Positions 1 to 5,908 of a stretch of DNA of 7,594 nt are shown piece after piece (position 1 is the first letter of the stretch; the number at the start of each line of letters is the position of its first letter). Source of the stretch: Hyphomicrobiales bacterium (GTDB lineage: Bacteria; Pseudomonadota; Alphaproteobacteria; Rhizobiales; Afifellaceae); the NCBI GenBank assembly GCA_013812985.1, contig JACCSN010000581.1:1-7594 (forward strand), given 5' to 3'. Below the pieces are notes generated by a model, which was not told the DNA's origin, ran no database searches, and saw only the letters and a list, made by a program, of their open reading frames with translations. A program made the translations under genes and the position numbers.

Positions 1-1922
1 CGGCAGCTGTCGCACATGCGGATCACGTCGAGGCGGCGGGCATTCTGGCCGGCGAACATCCAGTGCTTGCCTTCCAGCTTGGCGACGATGCGCTCGACCG
101 TGCTCCTGGTTCCGAACGGCTTGCCGCATTCGATGCAGTGGAACGGCTCCTCCTCCTTGACCGTTCGGCGGCGGGCGTTCCAGGCTTGGAAGTCGAGCCT
201 GGGCGCCAGCGCGATCACCCCTTCCGGGCAGGTCGCGGCGCACAGGCCGCATTGGACGCAGGCGCTCTCGGCGAAATAGAGCCCAGGCTTCTCCGGGCTG
301 TCGGTGAGCGCGCCGGTGGGGCACGCGCCGACGCAGGAATGGCAGAGCGTGCAGCCCTCGACATTGATGTCGAGCCCGCCGAAAGGGGCTCCGGGGGGAA
401 GCAGGACCGCTTCCAGCGGCTGGGGGGCAGCCCGGTGCAGCTCGATCATCGTGCTTTCCAGCACGCTGCGCTTCCGCCCGGTCGGCATGAAGCTGGCGGG
501 GCGGGGGGATGGAACGCCGGGCGCTACCCCATCCAGCGTCTCACGCAGCGCATCGGGATCGTCCGTCTCGATCAATCCGCAGCGGTCGGGTCCATAGCCC
601 AGCCCGTCGGCGAGCAGGTTGGCGATCGTCAAGGTGCGGCCGAGCCCGGCGAGATCATGCTTCGGCCGCGACCGGCCAAGCGCCCGCGCCGCCGCCGCCC
701 CCCAGGCCAGCGGCGCGGTCCAGGCTTCGATCCCGAGCTCCGTCACCTCGTTCACCGCCACCGGCAGGACGTTGGACGGCAGCCCGGCGCCGAACCGGGC
801 CAAGGCGTCGATCAACGGCGCGCCATGGGCCGCATCGTGGAACAGCACTATCGCGTCGCGTCCGCCGGCCCGCGCATAGGTAAGGAGCAAGGTTCGCAGG
901 CGCCTGAGCAGCGCTTCCGTGGTCGGCAGCGCATAGGTCGCCGCGCCGGTGGGGCAGGCGGCGGCGCAGCTCCCGCAGCCGGCGCAGATTTCCGCGCTGA
1001 TCGCCACGTGGTTGCCGGCGGGCGAAATCGCGCCGGTTGGGCAGAGCTCCAGGCAGCGCGTGCAGCCGACGATGCGCGAGCGCGAATGGGCGCAAAGGTC
1101 GGCGGCGAAATCGATGTAGCGCGGCTTGTCGAACTCGCCGACGAGATCGCCGGCCTCCGTGATCGCTGCGGCGACAGCGGCGCGGTCGCGCGGGTCGGCC
1201 CTGAGATAGCCGTCGCGCAAATCCGGCGCTGGAAACAGCGGGACGCCGCCGGACAGGTCGAGCACGATATCGCAGCGGGAAACGGCGCCGTCGCGGGAGG
1301 GTCCGAAGCGGAGCGCCTCACGGGAGGAGGGCGCCGGCGCGGCAAAATCGTCAATTATCAGCTCGAACGCGCCGAGGCAGCCGGAGGCGTTGCGGATCGA
1401 TCCCTTGAGCACTGGGAAATCCCAGCTTCGGTGTGGCGCGACATCCTGAGGGCGGGAGAGCATGACGGTGACGTCGAGCTTGTCGGCGAGCGCGCGACCG
1501 GTGTCGATCGCCGTCTCGTCGCATCCATAAATGAGGATCACGCCCTCGCTCCGCAGCGAGACGATGGGCGTCGGAGAAACCGGTTCGGCGGCGAGCGCAA
1601 GAAGGGCGGCGGCTTTCGGGCCGGCGAACTCGCCCTGGTCCGACCAGCCGCCGGCCTCGCGGATATTGCCGAAAGCGAGCTCGCCCGCATAGCCGAGCTC
1701 CGCCGCCACCTCGCTGAAGAGCGGCGCCTGCTGCGTGCAGCCGATCGTGATCGCGTCCGTCCCAACGAGGATCTCGCGCAGCCGGCCGAGCTCGGCGCCG
1801 CAGAATTGATCGCCGGATTCGACCCGCGCGTCAGAGCATCCTCGCGCCACCGCGCCGCCAAATGCAGGCATGGTCCGTTCGCAGGAGCAGACCAGGATCG
1901 TCCGCTGTTTTTCCGAACTCAT
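1..1922 (-). CDS. Multi-cluster 4Fe-4S ferredoxin-like protein, 3' end outside window
   Basis: A minus-strand frame is open from the ATG at 1922 to base 1 (640 full codons), so the C-terminus is missing. The start has a GGAGAG ribosome site three bases upstream (1926-1931). Visible features in order: a CSC motif at residues 12-14; a first ferredoxin domain with C287, C290, C294-P followed by C313, C316, C319, C323-P; a second with C524, C527, C530, C534-P and C555, C558, C561, C565-P; and a CxxC pair at C596/C599 and another at C637/C640 that resembles a zinc ribbon. No membrane segment or signal peptide is visible, so it is probably cytoplasmic. It probably carries four Fe-S clusters and moves electrons, but its partner is unknown. 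I recall similar 4Fe-4S proteins beside DUF3305/DUF3306 and formate dehydrogenase genes in rhizobia and relatives. The gene is divergent from the rest of the cluster. The ferredoxin assignment is firm; the role in formate dehydrogenase biogenesis or electron supply is inferred. Confidence 0.9.
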   Translation of the reverse strand, partial: MSSEKQRTILVCSCERTMPAFGGAVARGCSDARVESGDQFCGAELGRLREILVGTDAITIGCTQQAPLFSEVAAELGYAGELAFGNIREAGGWSDQGEFAGPKAAALLALAAEPVSPTPIVSLRSEGVILIYGCDETAIDTGRALADKLDVTVMLSRPQDVAPHRSWDFPVLKGSIRNASGCLGAFELIIDDFAAPAPSSREALRFGPSRDGAVSRCDIVLDLSGGVPLFPAPDLRDGYLRADPRDRAAVAAAITEAGDLVGEFDKPRYIDFAADLCAHSRSRIVGCTRCLELCPTGAISPAGNHVAISAEICAGCGSCAAACPTGAATYALPTTEALLRRLRTLLLTYARAGGRDAIVLFHDAAHGAPLIDALARFGAGLPSNVLPVAVNEVTELGIEAWTAPLAWGAAAARALGRSRPKHDLAGLGRTLTIANLLADGLGYGPDRCGLIETDDPDALRETLDGVAPGVPSPRPASFMPTGRKRSVLESTMIELHRAAPQPLEAVLLPPGAPFGGLDINVEGCTLCHSCVGACPTGALTDSPEKPGLYFAESACVQCGLCAATCPEGVIALAPRLDFQAWNARRRTVKEEEPFHCIECGKPFGTRSTVERIVAKLEGKHWMFAGQNARRLDVIRMCDSC

Positions 1923-2021
1923 CGGCTCTCCGGGAAGGCGCGGCTCGCAAGCGCCGGTAGCGCGGCTCTCTTTAGAAGCTTTATAAGGAGAACGAAACCG
2001 CAATCGCCAGCACCTCCGGCC
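1923..2021. promoter_or_regulatory. Divergent intergenic region, putative bidirectional promoter
   Basis: This 99-bp gap separates the start codons of the ferredoxin-like gene (minus) and the ligase-like gene (plus), so promoters for both directions probably lie here or just inside the genes. An AT-rich island at 1970-1987 stands out from the GC-rich surroundings. It reads CTT-N3-AAGCTT-N3-AAG, an imperfect dyad, and contains TATAAG on the plus strand (1982-1987) and TATAAA on the minus strand. Either could serve as a -10 element. I see no convincing -35 box and no clear sigma-54 element. The placement is sound; the individual elements are tentative. Confidence 0.45.
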
Positions 2022-2750
2022 ATGTTCCTGCGCGCCTCAGCCACCGACCGGGCTCTCGATCTCCCCCCGCTCTACAGCCTGGTGACCTTGCGCGAGGCCG
2101 GAGACGCTTTCGCGCATGCCTGCGCGGTCGCTGCAGAGAAGGGCGCCGGGACTCTGGTCTGGACGCGAAGGTTCGATGTGGCCGAGTTTGCCGTGGTCCT
2201 GGAACCGGAGCAGCCGCTGGCGATGGCCCGCCACGCCTTTTATCTCGGGATGAACGCGATTGCCGATGCGCTTGCCGCTCATGCGCCGCCGCAGGCGCCG
2301 ATCAGCTTCGATTGGCCCGACGCCATTCGTGTGGACGGGGTGCTGGTCGGCGGCGGACGCCTCGGCTGGCCGGGCGGCGCCGACGAGGAGCAGGCCCCTG
2401 AATGGCTGGTCTTCGCCGGCATGATCCGCACCTCGATCATGCGCGCCGGGGATCCCGGATTGCGCCCGCTCCTCGGCTCGCTCGACGAGCTCGGCTTCGA
2501 GGCGCTGGATTCCGGCGCACTGATCGAAAGCTTCGCCAGGCGTCTGATGGCGGGTTTTCATGAGTGGAGCGAGGACGGTCTGGAGCCCGTGATGAAGCGC
2601 TACCGCGAGCGGCTGGCGAATGGGTTGCAATCGCCGAGCCACCCGTCCCCCAGCCCCTCCCCGCAAGCGGGAGGGGAGGACGATCGCCTCCGCGAAGTGC
2701 TCGCCACGCCGTCCTGGCGGGACTCGAAGACGGGAATGCCATGGCTTTGA
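2022..2750 (+). CDS. Biotin/lipoate-protein-ligase-like protein with DUF4444-type C-terminus
   Basis: The protein has 242 residues and resembles the biotin/lipoate protein ligase (LplA/BirA) fold family found with formate dehydrogenase genes. Recognisable parts are LPPLYSLVTLREAGDAF (residues 14-30), GAGTLVWTRRFDVAEF (41-56), and FDWPDAIRVDG then VGGGRLGW (96-116), which aligns with the BirA WPND...GRK region. At the BirA catalytic lysine position the sequence has V107-L108, so ordinary ligase activity is doubtful. The C-terminus ends in LATPSWRDSKTGMPWL, which fits the end of a DUF4444 tail. Just before it, residues of about 205-222 are Pro/Ser/Gly-rich and coincide with a palindromic repeat. 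The frame stays open far upstream, antisense to the ferredoxin gene; ATG 2022 was chosen because the family-like sequence starts soon after it and the ferredoxin gene begins at 1922. No strong ribosome site is visible. The stop overlaps the next gene by 10 bases. Function in the cluster is unknown; cofactor-protein binding or modification is possible. Confidence 0.83.
   Translation: MFLRASATDRALDLPPLYSLVTLREAGDAFAHACAVAAEKGAGTLVWTRRFDVAEFAVVLEPEQPLAMARHAFYLGMNAIADALAAHAPPQAPISFDWPDAIRVDGVLVGGGRLGWPGGADEEQAPEWLVFAGMIRTSIMRAGDPGLRPLLGSLDELGFEALDSGALIESFARRLMAGFHEWSEDGLEPVMKRYRERLANGLQSPSHPSPSPSPQAGGEDDRLREVLATPSWRDSKTGMPWL
2654..2678 (+). repeat. GC-rich palindromic repeat (copy 1) inside the ligase-like gene
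   Basis: The arms 2654-2664 and 2667-2676 pair around AA with one bulged C, giving a strong hairpin. Bases 2656-2678 match 20 of 23 positions with 5708-5730 in the DUF3306 gene, in the same orientation, so the two are copies of one short repeat family. It lies in frame and encodes the low-complexity stretch PSPSPQAGGE near residues 210-219. Confidence 0.72.
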
Positions 2751-3286
2751 AGCTGCCGCGAACGGTCCGACTCGATCCGTCGGACACGTTCGTCTTCGCT
2801 CGCGCGGCGGAGGCCGGCGAATGGGCGGTGACCGGGACGTTCCTGTTCTTCGGTTCCGACCCCAGCTCGTTCGCCGGCAAGGAGCGGCAGGCGTTCCGCG
2901 CCGGCTTCCTCGGGGTGGAGAGCTTCGGCTGGTCGACGCTGGTGGTGGTGACCGAAGCCACAGTGGAAGACCGGGCAGGCGCGGTGGAGCGGCTGGCGGA
3001 GCAGCTGGTGACGCGTTGCGGCGCGCCGGATCTGCCGCGCGCCCGCGCCGCCGCCGAGGACGAGGTCGCATTCGCGCAATCCCTCTGCGAGCATCCGCCG
3101 AACACCCTTCTCGGCCTGCATCGAGCCGTCGATGCCGACGGCATCCGCGAGACCTTCCGGACCCTGCACCGCCGCGCCAGCCGCATTGAGCCGCTCAGCG
3201 CTTTCAGCATCATTGAAGTAGAAGAGGAGGATACCCCGGTCGAAACCGTCGACTTCGTCGGGCTGGCCAAAGGGGTTCGGCCGTGA
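2741..3286 (+). CDS. DUF6505 family protein
   Basis: The protein has 181 residues. The start MALKLPRTVRLDPSDTFVF, followed by GEWAVTGTFLFFG, matches what I recall of DUF6505, a small family of unknown function located with formate dehydrogenase genes. Nothing visible suggests catalysis: there is no signal peptide, no membrane segment, and only two Cys, which are far apart. It looks like a small soluble cytoplasmic protein. ATG 2741 begins 10 bases before the end of the upstream gene and gives the family-like N-terminus. The open frame extends back to 2564, but that part is antisense-like sequence inside the ligase-like gene. Its end overlaps the next gene by four bases (GTGA), so translation of the three genes is probably coupled. 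Role: unknown; an assembly factor is an inference from context only. Confidence 0.82.
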   Translation: MALKLPRTVRLDPSDTFVFARAAEAGEWAVTGTFLFFGSDPSSFAGKERQAFRAGFLGVESFGWSTLVVVTEATVEDRAGAVERLAEQLVTRCGAPDLPRARAAAEDEVAFAQSLCEHPPNTLLGLHRAVDADGIRETFRTLHRRASRIEPLSAFSIIEVEEEDTPVETVDFVGLAKGVRP

Positions 3287-4287
3287 AGGATTTCTGGGTC
3301 GCCTCAGGCCACCATCTGCTCGACCGCGATCCGGCCGGCCGCCTCGTCGTCACCGACGAGTTCCTGAAGGCGTATCTGGCGCGCCCGGAGCTCCTGCCGC
3401 CGGAAGATGCCTGCGAGGCGGAGAAGCGGCTCCACCACGAACTCCTGATGCACCATCCGCGCCGCCCGGTCGGGGCCGGCGACATCGCCGCCATCGCCGA
3501 CGGCGATGCGCGCGAGAACTGGGACCTGATGATCGCCTTCCGCGACCGCCTGCTCGCGGCGCCGTCGCTTGAAGCCGCGTATCTCGGCTTGGTGCGCGGC
3601 AGCGCCAATGTCGCATCCCTGTTCATGAACCAACTCGCCCAAGTGGTGCTCCGCAACGTGCTCGACGCCATTGACGACCCCTTCGTGCTTCGGGCCGCCG
3701 AGCTGTTCTACCGGCCGCAGAAAGTAACATTCCACGAAGGCTCGGTGCTCCTCGCCGATTCCGAGACAATCGAGCTGCATGAGCGCGACCGGCACGCCTC
3801 GCCGCTCCTCGCCATGCTCGGCGGGCCGGCGGTGACCGAGCTTGAAGTCCTGACGGAAGCGAACGTCGCGGCTTATTTCGGCCGCAGCGACGCGTTCGAT
3901 ATGGCGCTCAATCTTGACAAGCGCGGCCGGCAGGGCTTGGCGACCTCGATGACGGCATGGGTAAAGCACCTCGTCGGCGCGGACGTGCGTATCGAACCGG
4001 TGGAGCGGGTCGAGGATCAGGACTGGGCCTGGTTCGTCGGGCTTGACGCGGAGGCGACGCGGCTGGGCAACGCCTTGTGGGAAGGCGGCGATCTCGACGG
4101 GGAGGCGCTGGACCGGGTGCTCGCGCTTTTCCGGCTCGATTTTGCCGACGCAAGCGAGGCCCTGCCGGAGGTCGGTGCGAGGCCCGTCTGGCTGATCCTC
4201 GCGACGACTTCCGATCGCCTTGTCCGCATGAAGCCGCAGAACCTCATCGCCGGACTGCCGCTCCGCGCCAATGCGGCGGCAAGCTGA
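3283..4287 (+). CDS. DUF6352 family protein
   Basis: The protein has 334 residues and starts with GTG. The start is supported by the GTGA overlap with the upstream stop, an AAAGGGG ribosome site at 3269-3275, and the N-terminus MKDFWVASGHHLLDRD, which I recognise as the beginning of DUF6352 proteins. The sequence is Glu/Asp-rich, mostly helical in character, and has no Tat or Sec signal and no hydrophobic membrane span. His residues occur in SGHHLLDRD near the start and HHELLMHHPRRP around residues 51-62, which might bind metal, but this is speculative. There is only one evident Cys, so it is not a Fe-S protein. The family has no assigned function that I know of. It follows DUF6505 and precedes DUF3305, in a cluster otherwise dedicated to formate dehydrogenase. 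Family assignment is fairly confident; function is open. Confidence 0.82.
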   Translation: MKDFWVASGHHLLDRDPAGRLVVTDEFLKAYLARPELLPPEDACEAEKRLHHELLMHHPRRPVGAGDIAAIADGDARENWDLMIAFRDRLLAAPSLEAAYLGLVRGSANVASLFMNQLAQVVLRNVLDAIDDPFVLRAAELFYRPQKVTFHEGSVLLADSETIELHERDRHASPLLAMLGGPAVTELEVLTEANVAAYFGRSDAFDMALNLDKRGRQGLATSMTAWVKHLVGADVRIEPVERVEDQDWAWFVGLDAEATRLGNALWEGGDLDGEALDRVLALFRLDFADASEALPEVGARPVWLILATTSDRLVRMKPQNLIAGLPLRANAAAS

Positions 4288-4298
4288 AAGGGCAAAGG

Positions 4299-4817
4299 AT
4301 GGCGCGTGAAGCGATGGAGATCGGGGTGCTCGTGGAGCGGCGAAAGCTGAACAGCCCGTGGGCCGATCATGCCTGGGCGCCCGTCGCGGTCCTCTCTGGC
4401 GCGCCGGCGGCCGAGCCGTGGACAGTCCTTCAGGAGAGCGCGGAAACGACCCGATATTTCGCCGGCGCGTTCGATCTCGAGTTCTTCTCCTCCGATACGG
4501 GGACTTATCGCGACAACCTGCGCTCCGGCCTGCCGAGCCTGTGGGTCTCCCTGCAGGAAACCGAGGCGCCGCCGGGAATCGCCGTGCAGGCCGTAACCGC
4601 CGATCCGGCCGAGGGCGAAGCCCTGACGGAGCCGGGCGGGGCCATCGTCGAGGCGGTGCCGATGCCGCGGGAAATCCAGGAGCGCCTCGCCGCCTTCGTG
4701 GCGGAGCACCATGTCGAGCGCGTGTTCCACAAGCGCAAGCGCGACCGCGCCGACCCGGAGGCGCTGGCGACCCGCGCACCAGGCGAGCGCGCTTCGGAAG
4801 CTGACAATGAGCGCTGA
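4299..4817 (+). CDS. DUF3305 domain-containing protein
   Basis: The protein has 172 residues. Features that match DUF3305 as I know it are an early GVLVERRKLNSPWADHAWAP segment (from about residue 9), a central TGTYRDNLRSGLPSLWVSL, an acidic EALTEPGGAIVEAVPMP, and a C-terminal basic stretch VFHKRKRDRADPEAL. It has no signal peptide or membrane segment. ATG 4299 has AAAGGG at 4287-4292 upstream, and the gap to the previous gene is 11 bp. The frame is open further upstream, but that part overlaps DUF6352 and lacks family features. The stop overlaps the start of DUF3306 by 11 bases. DUF3305 and DUF3306 usually occur as neighbours near formate dehydrogenase genes, which suggests they work together, perhaps in enzyme maturation. 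No reaction is known. Confidence 0.88.
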   Translation: MAREAMEIGVLVERRKLNSPWADHAWAPVAVLSGAPAAEPWTVLQESAETTRYFAGAFDLEFFSSDTGTYRDNLRSGLPSLWVSLQETEAPPGIAVQAVTADPAEGEALTEPGGAIVEAVPMPREIQERLAAFVAEHHVERVFHKRKRDRADPEALATRAPGERASEADNER

Positions 4818-5778
4818 CGACAATTTCCTCGCCCGTTGGTCGCGGCGTAAGCAGGCGGTCAAAGGGACCGATGCGTTAACACCGGTCGAAAACGCGGAGC
4901 TTGCAGCGCCGCCGCTAGGGGCGGAAACCGGATCCGCGCCTCTCGACCAAGGACAGCTTGAGGAAGTGCCGCCGACGGAGGTCCTGCCGCCGTTGCCCCG
5001 GATCGAGGACCTTACCGCCGAAAGCGACATCTCCGGCTTTTTGCGGAAGGGCGTGCCGGAGACCTTGAGGCACGCCGCGCTGCGGCGCGCCTGGTCGCTC
5101 GATCCCGCAATCCGCGACTACATCAGCCCGGCTGATTACGCCTGGAATTTCAACGATCCTCGGTCCATCCCGGGGTTCGGCGGGGATATCGGGAGCACGT
5201 CGCTGGACGCGATTGTCGCGCATTCGACCGGGGGCAGGCCGCCGCCGTTGCCTGGAGCGGGGGAGGAGGTAAAGCCGGAGTCAATAGATGGCGAGGTTGG
5301 AGCCGGTGCAGCTGAATCGAATGCGCCGGGCGGCCTCTCCGGTAGCTCTCGACTGCAAGAAGGAACGGCGGAGCGCGCGGTTTCGGTGGCCTCTTCCAGC
5401 GATCTCTCGCCAAAGCCATCCCCCAACGAAGGAGCGGTGGACCGCGGGTCCATCACGAGGACTTCATTGCCGAACGATAGAGGGCCACAAGCGCCGAGCG
5501 ATGCATCCCTTCAAGGGCAGGACAATCACATATTGTCGCATGATGCCCTCCTCTCCCGGGACGGGAGAGGCCGTCTCGTCGAGAGCCGAGCGGGTGAGGG
5601 TCACGAACGTCGAGCGAACTCGCCGCCACCCTCACCCGGCTCCGAGCTTCGCTCGGACTCGGCCTCTCCCGTCCCGGGAGAGGAGGAGACCACCCACATG
5701 CGATTGCTCTCCCCGCAAGGGGGAGGAGAGCAGGCCGCGCCTTGTCCGTCGCGCCATGGCGGGGCAATGCCGCGGTGA
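4807..5778 (+). CDS. DUF3306 domain-containing protein with repeat-derived C-terminal expansion
   Basis: The protein has 323 residues, longer than the roughly 200 I expect for this family. The N-terminus (NFLARWSRRKQAV, residues 6-18) and the core VLPPLPRIEDL through DYAWNFNDPRSIPGFG (about 58-125) are typical of DUF3306: a short helical domain after a flexible acidic linker. Residues from about 132 to 313 are low-complexity, rich in Ser, Pro, Gly, Arg and Glu. Part is encoded by a large inverted repeat (5547-5686) and a shorter palindrome (5706-5731). The last residues SRHGGAMPR resemble the conserved family ending, so the expansion sits in a linker and has kept the frame. ATG 4807 has GGAAG at 4796-4800 and overlaps the end of DUF3305. 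No Cys or signal peptide is seen. It presumably acts with DUF3305 in formate dehydrogenase biogenesis; the mechanism is unknown. Confidence 0.85.
   Translation: MSADDNFLARWSRRKQAVKGTDALTPVENAELAAPPLGAETGSAPLDQGQLEEVPPTEVLPPLPRIEDLTAESDISGFLRKGVPETLRHAALRRAWSLDPAIRDYISPADYAWNFNDPRSIPGFGGDIGSTSLDAIVAHSTGGRPPPLPGAGEEVKPESIDGEVGAGAAESNAPGGLSGSSRLQEGTAERAVSVASSSDLSPKPSPNEGAVDRGSITRTSLPNDRGPQAPSDASLQGQDNHILSHDALLSRDGRGRLVESRAGEGHERRANSPPPSPGSELRSDSASPVPGEEETTHMRLLSPQGGGEQAAPCPSRHGGAMPR
5547..5686. repeat. 140-bp inverted repeat with perfect 26-bp outer arms
   Basis: The outer arms 5547-5572 and 5661-5686 are exact reverse complements over 26 bases. An inner pair, 5591-5601 (CGGGTGAGGGT) and 5628-5638, is also exact over 11 bases. 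Each outer arm contains its own small hairpin (CTCTCCCG-GGA-CGGGAGAG), and 5641-5657 forms another (TCCGAGC-TTC-GCTCGGA). This resembles GC-rich dispersed palindromic elements seen between genes in many alphaproteobacteria, but here it is in frame within the DUF3306 gene. No transposase is encoded. Whether it is a known family needs a genome-wide comparison. Confidence 0.82.
5706..5731 (+). repeat. GC-rich palindromic repeat (copy 2) inside the DUF3306 gene
   Basis: The sequence around CTCTCCCCGCAAGGGGGAGG forms an imperfect hairpin: the right arm has three extra bases relative to the left. Positions 5708-5730 match 20 of 23 bases of copy 1 (2656-2678). It encodes LLSPQGGGEQ-type residues (about 298-309) and ends about 14 codons before the stop. 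Confidence 0.68.
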
Positions 5779-5908
5779 GCGTTTTTTCCCGCCACAGTCA
5801 GGTCTCGGCGATGGCCGATCGGGCGCGGTGGATAGGCGTTGCAATCGGTCCGCCACCGGATAGTATGTTTGCTCAAACTGGACGCAGCGTGACGCTAGGC
5901 CCAAGAAC
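5779..5908 (+). promoter_or_regulatory. 130-bp intergenic gap with candidate promoter for torD and the fdh genes
   Basis: The gap breaks an otherwise tight gene series, which makes it a plausible internal promoter site. TTGCAA at 5839-5844 and TAGTAT at 5861-5866 are 16 bases apart and each matches 4 of 6 bases of the sigma-70 consensus. Immediately downstream, GTTTG-CT-CAAAC at 5867-5878 is a short perfect dyad near the expected transcription start, where a repressor could bind. A T-run at 5782-5787 follows the DUF3306 stop but lacks a strong stem. These are weak signals read by eye. Confidence 0.32.

Noticed and set aside
63..2021. A very long plus-strand open frame running into the ligase-like gene
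   Set aside because: It is antisense to the ferredoxin-like gene, whose minus-strand product has four ferredoxin half-motifs with ordered Cys. The plus-strand translation is low-complexity Arg/Ala/Gly-rich with no recognisable domain, as expected of high-GC antisense sequence. Only the part from 2022 is real.
2037..3071. Minus-strand open frame of 344 codons
   Set aside because: It lies opposite two recognised plus-strand genes, is Arg/Pro-rich at its N-terminus and has no family features.
3304..4779. Minus-strand open frame of 491 codons
   Set aside because: It is antisense to DUF6352 and DUF3305, and composition and lack of motifs mark it as a shadow.
5547..5731. Insertion sequence or CRISPR-like array
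   Set aside because: No transposase, no regular spacer pattern and no direct target duplication was visible. The structure is inverted and palindromic, so a small non-coding repeat element is a better description.
5752..5787. Possible rho-independent terminator after DUF3306
   Set aside because: A T-run (5782-5787) follows GC-rich sequence with small dyads such as CGCCATGGCG, but no long stem sits directly before the T-run.
5288..5863. Plus-strand open frame in another frame across the DUF3306 repeat region
   Set aside because: Basic, low-complexity translation with no motif. I considered a frameshifted older coding region, but the DUF3306 frame continues to a family-like ending.
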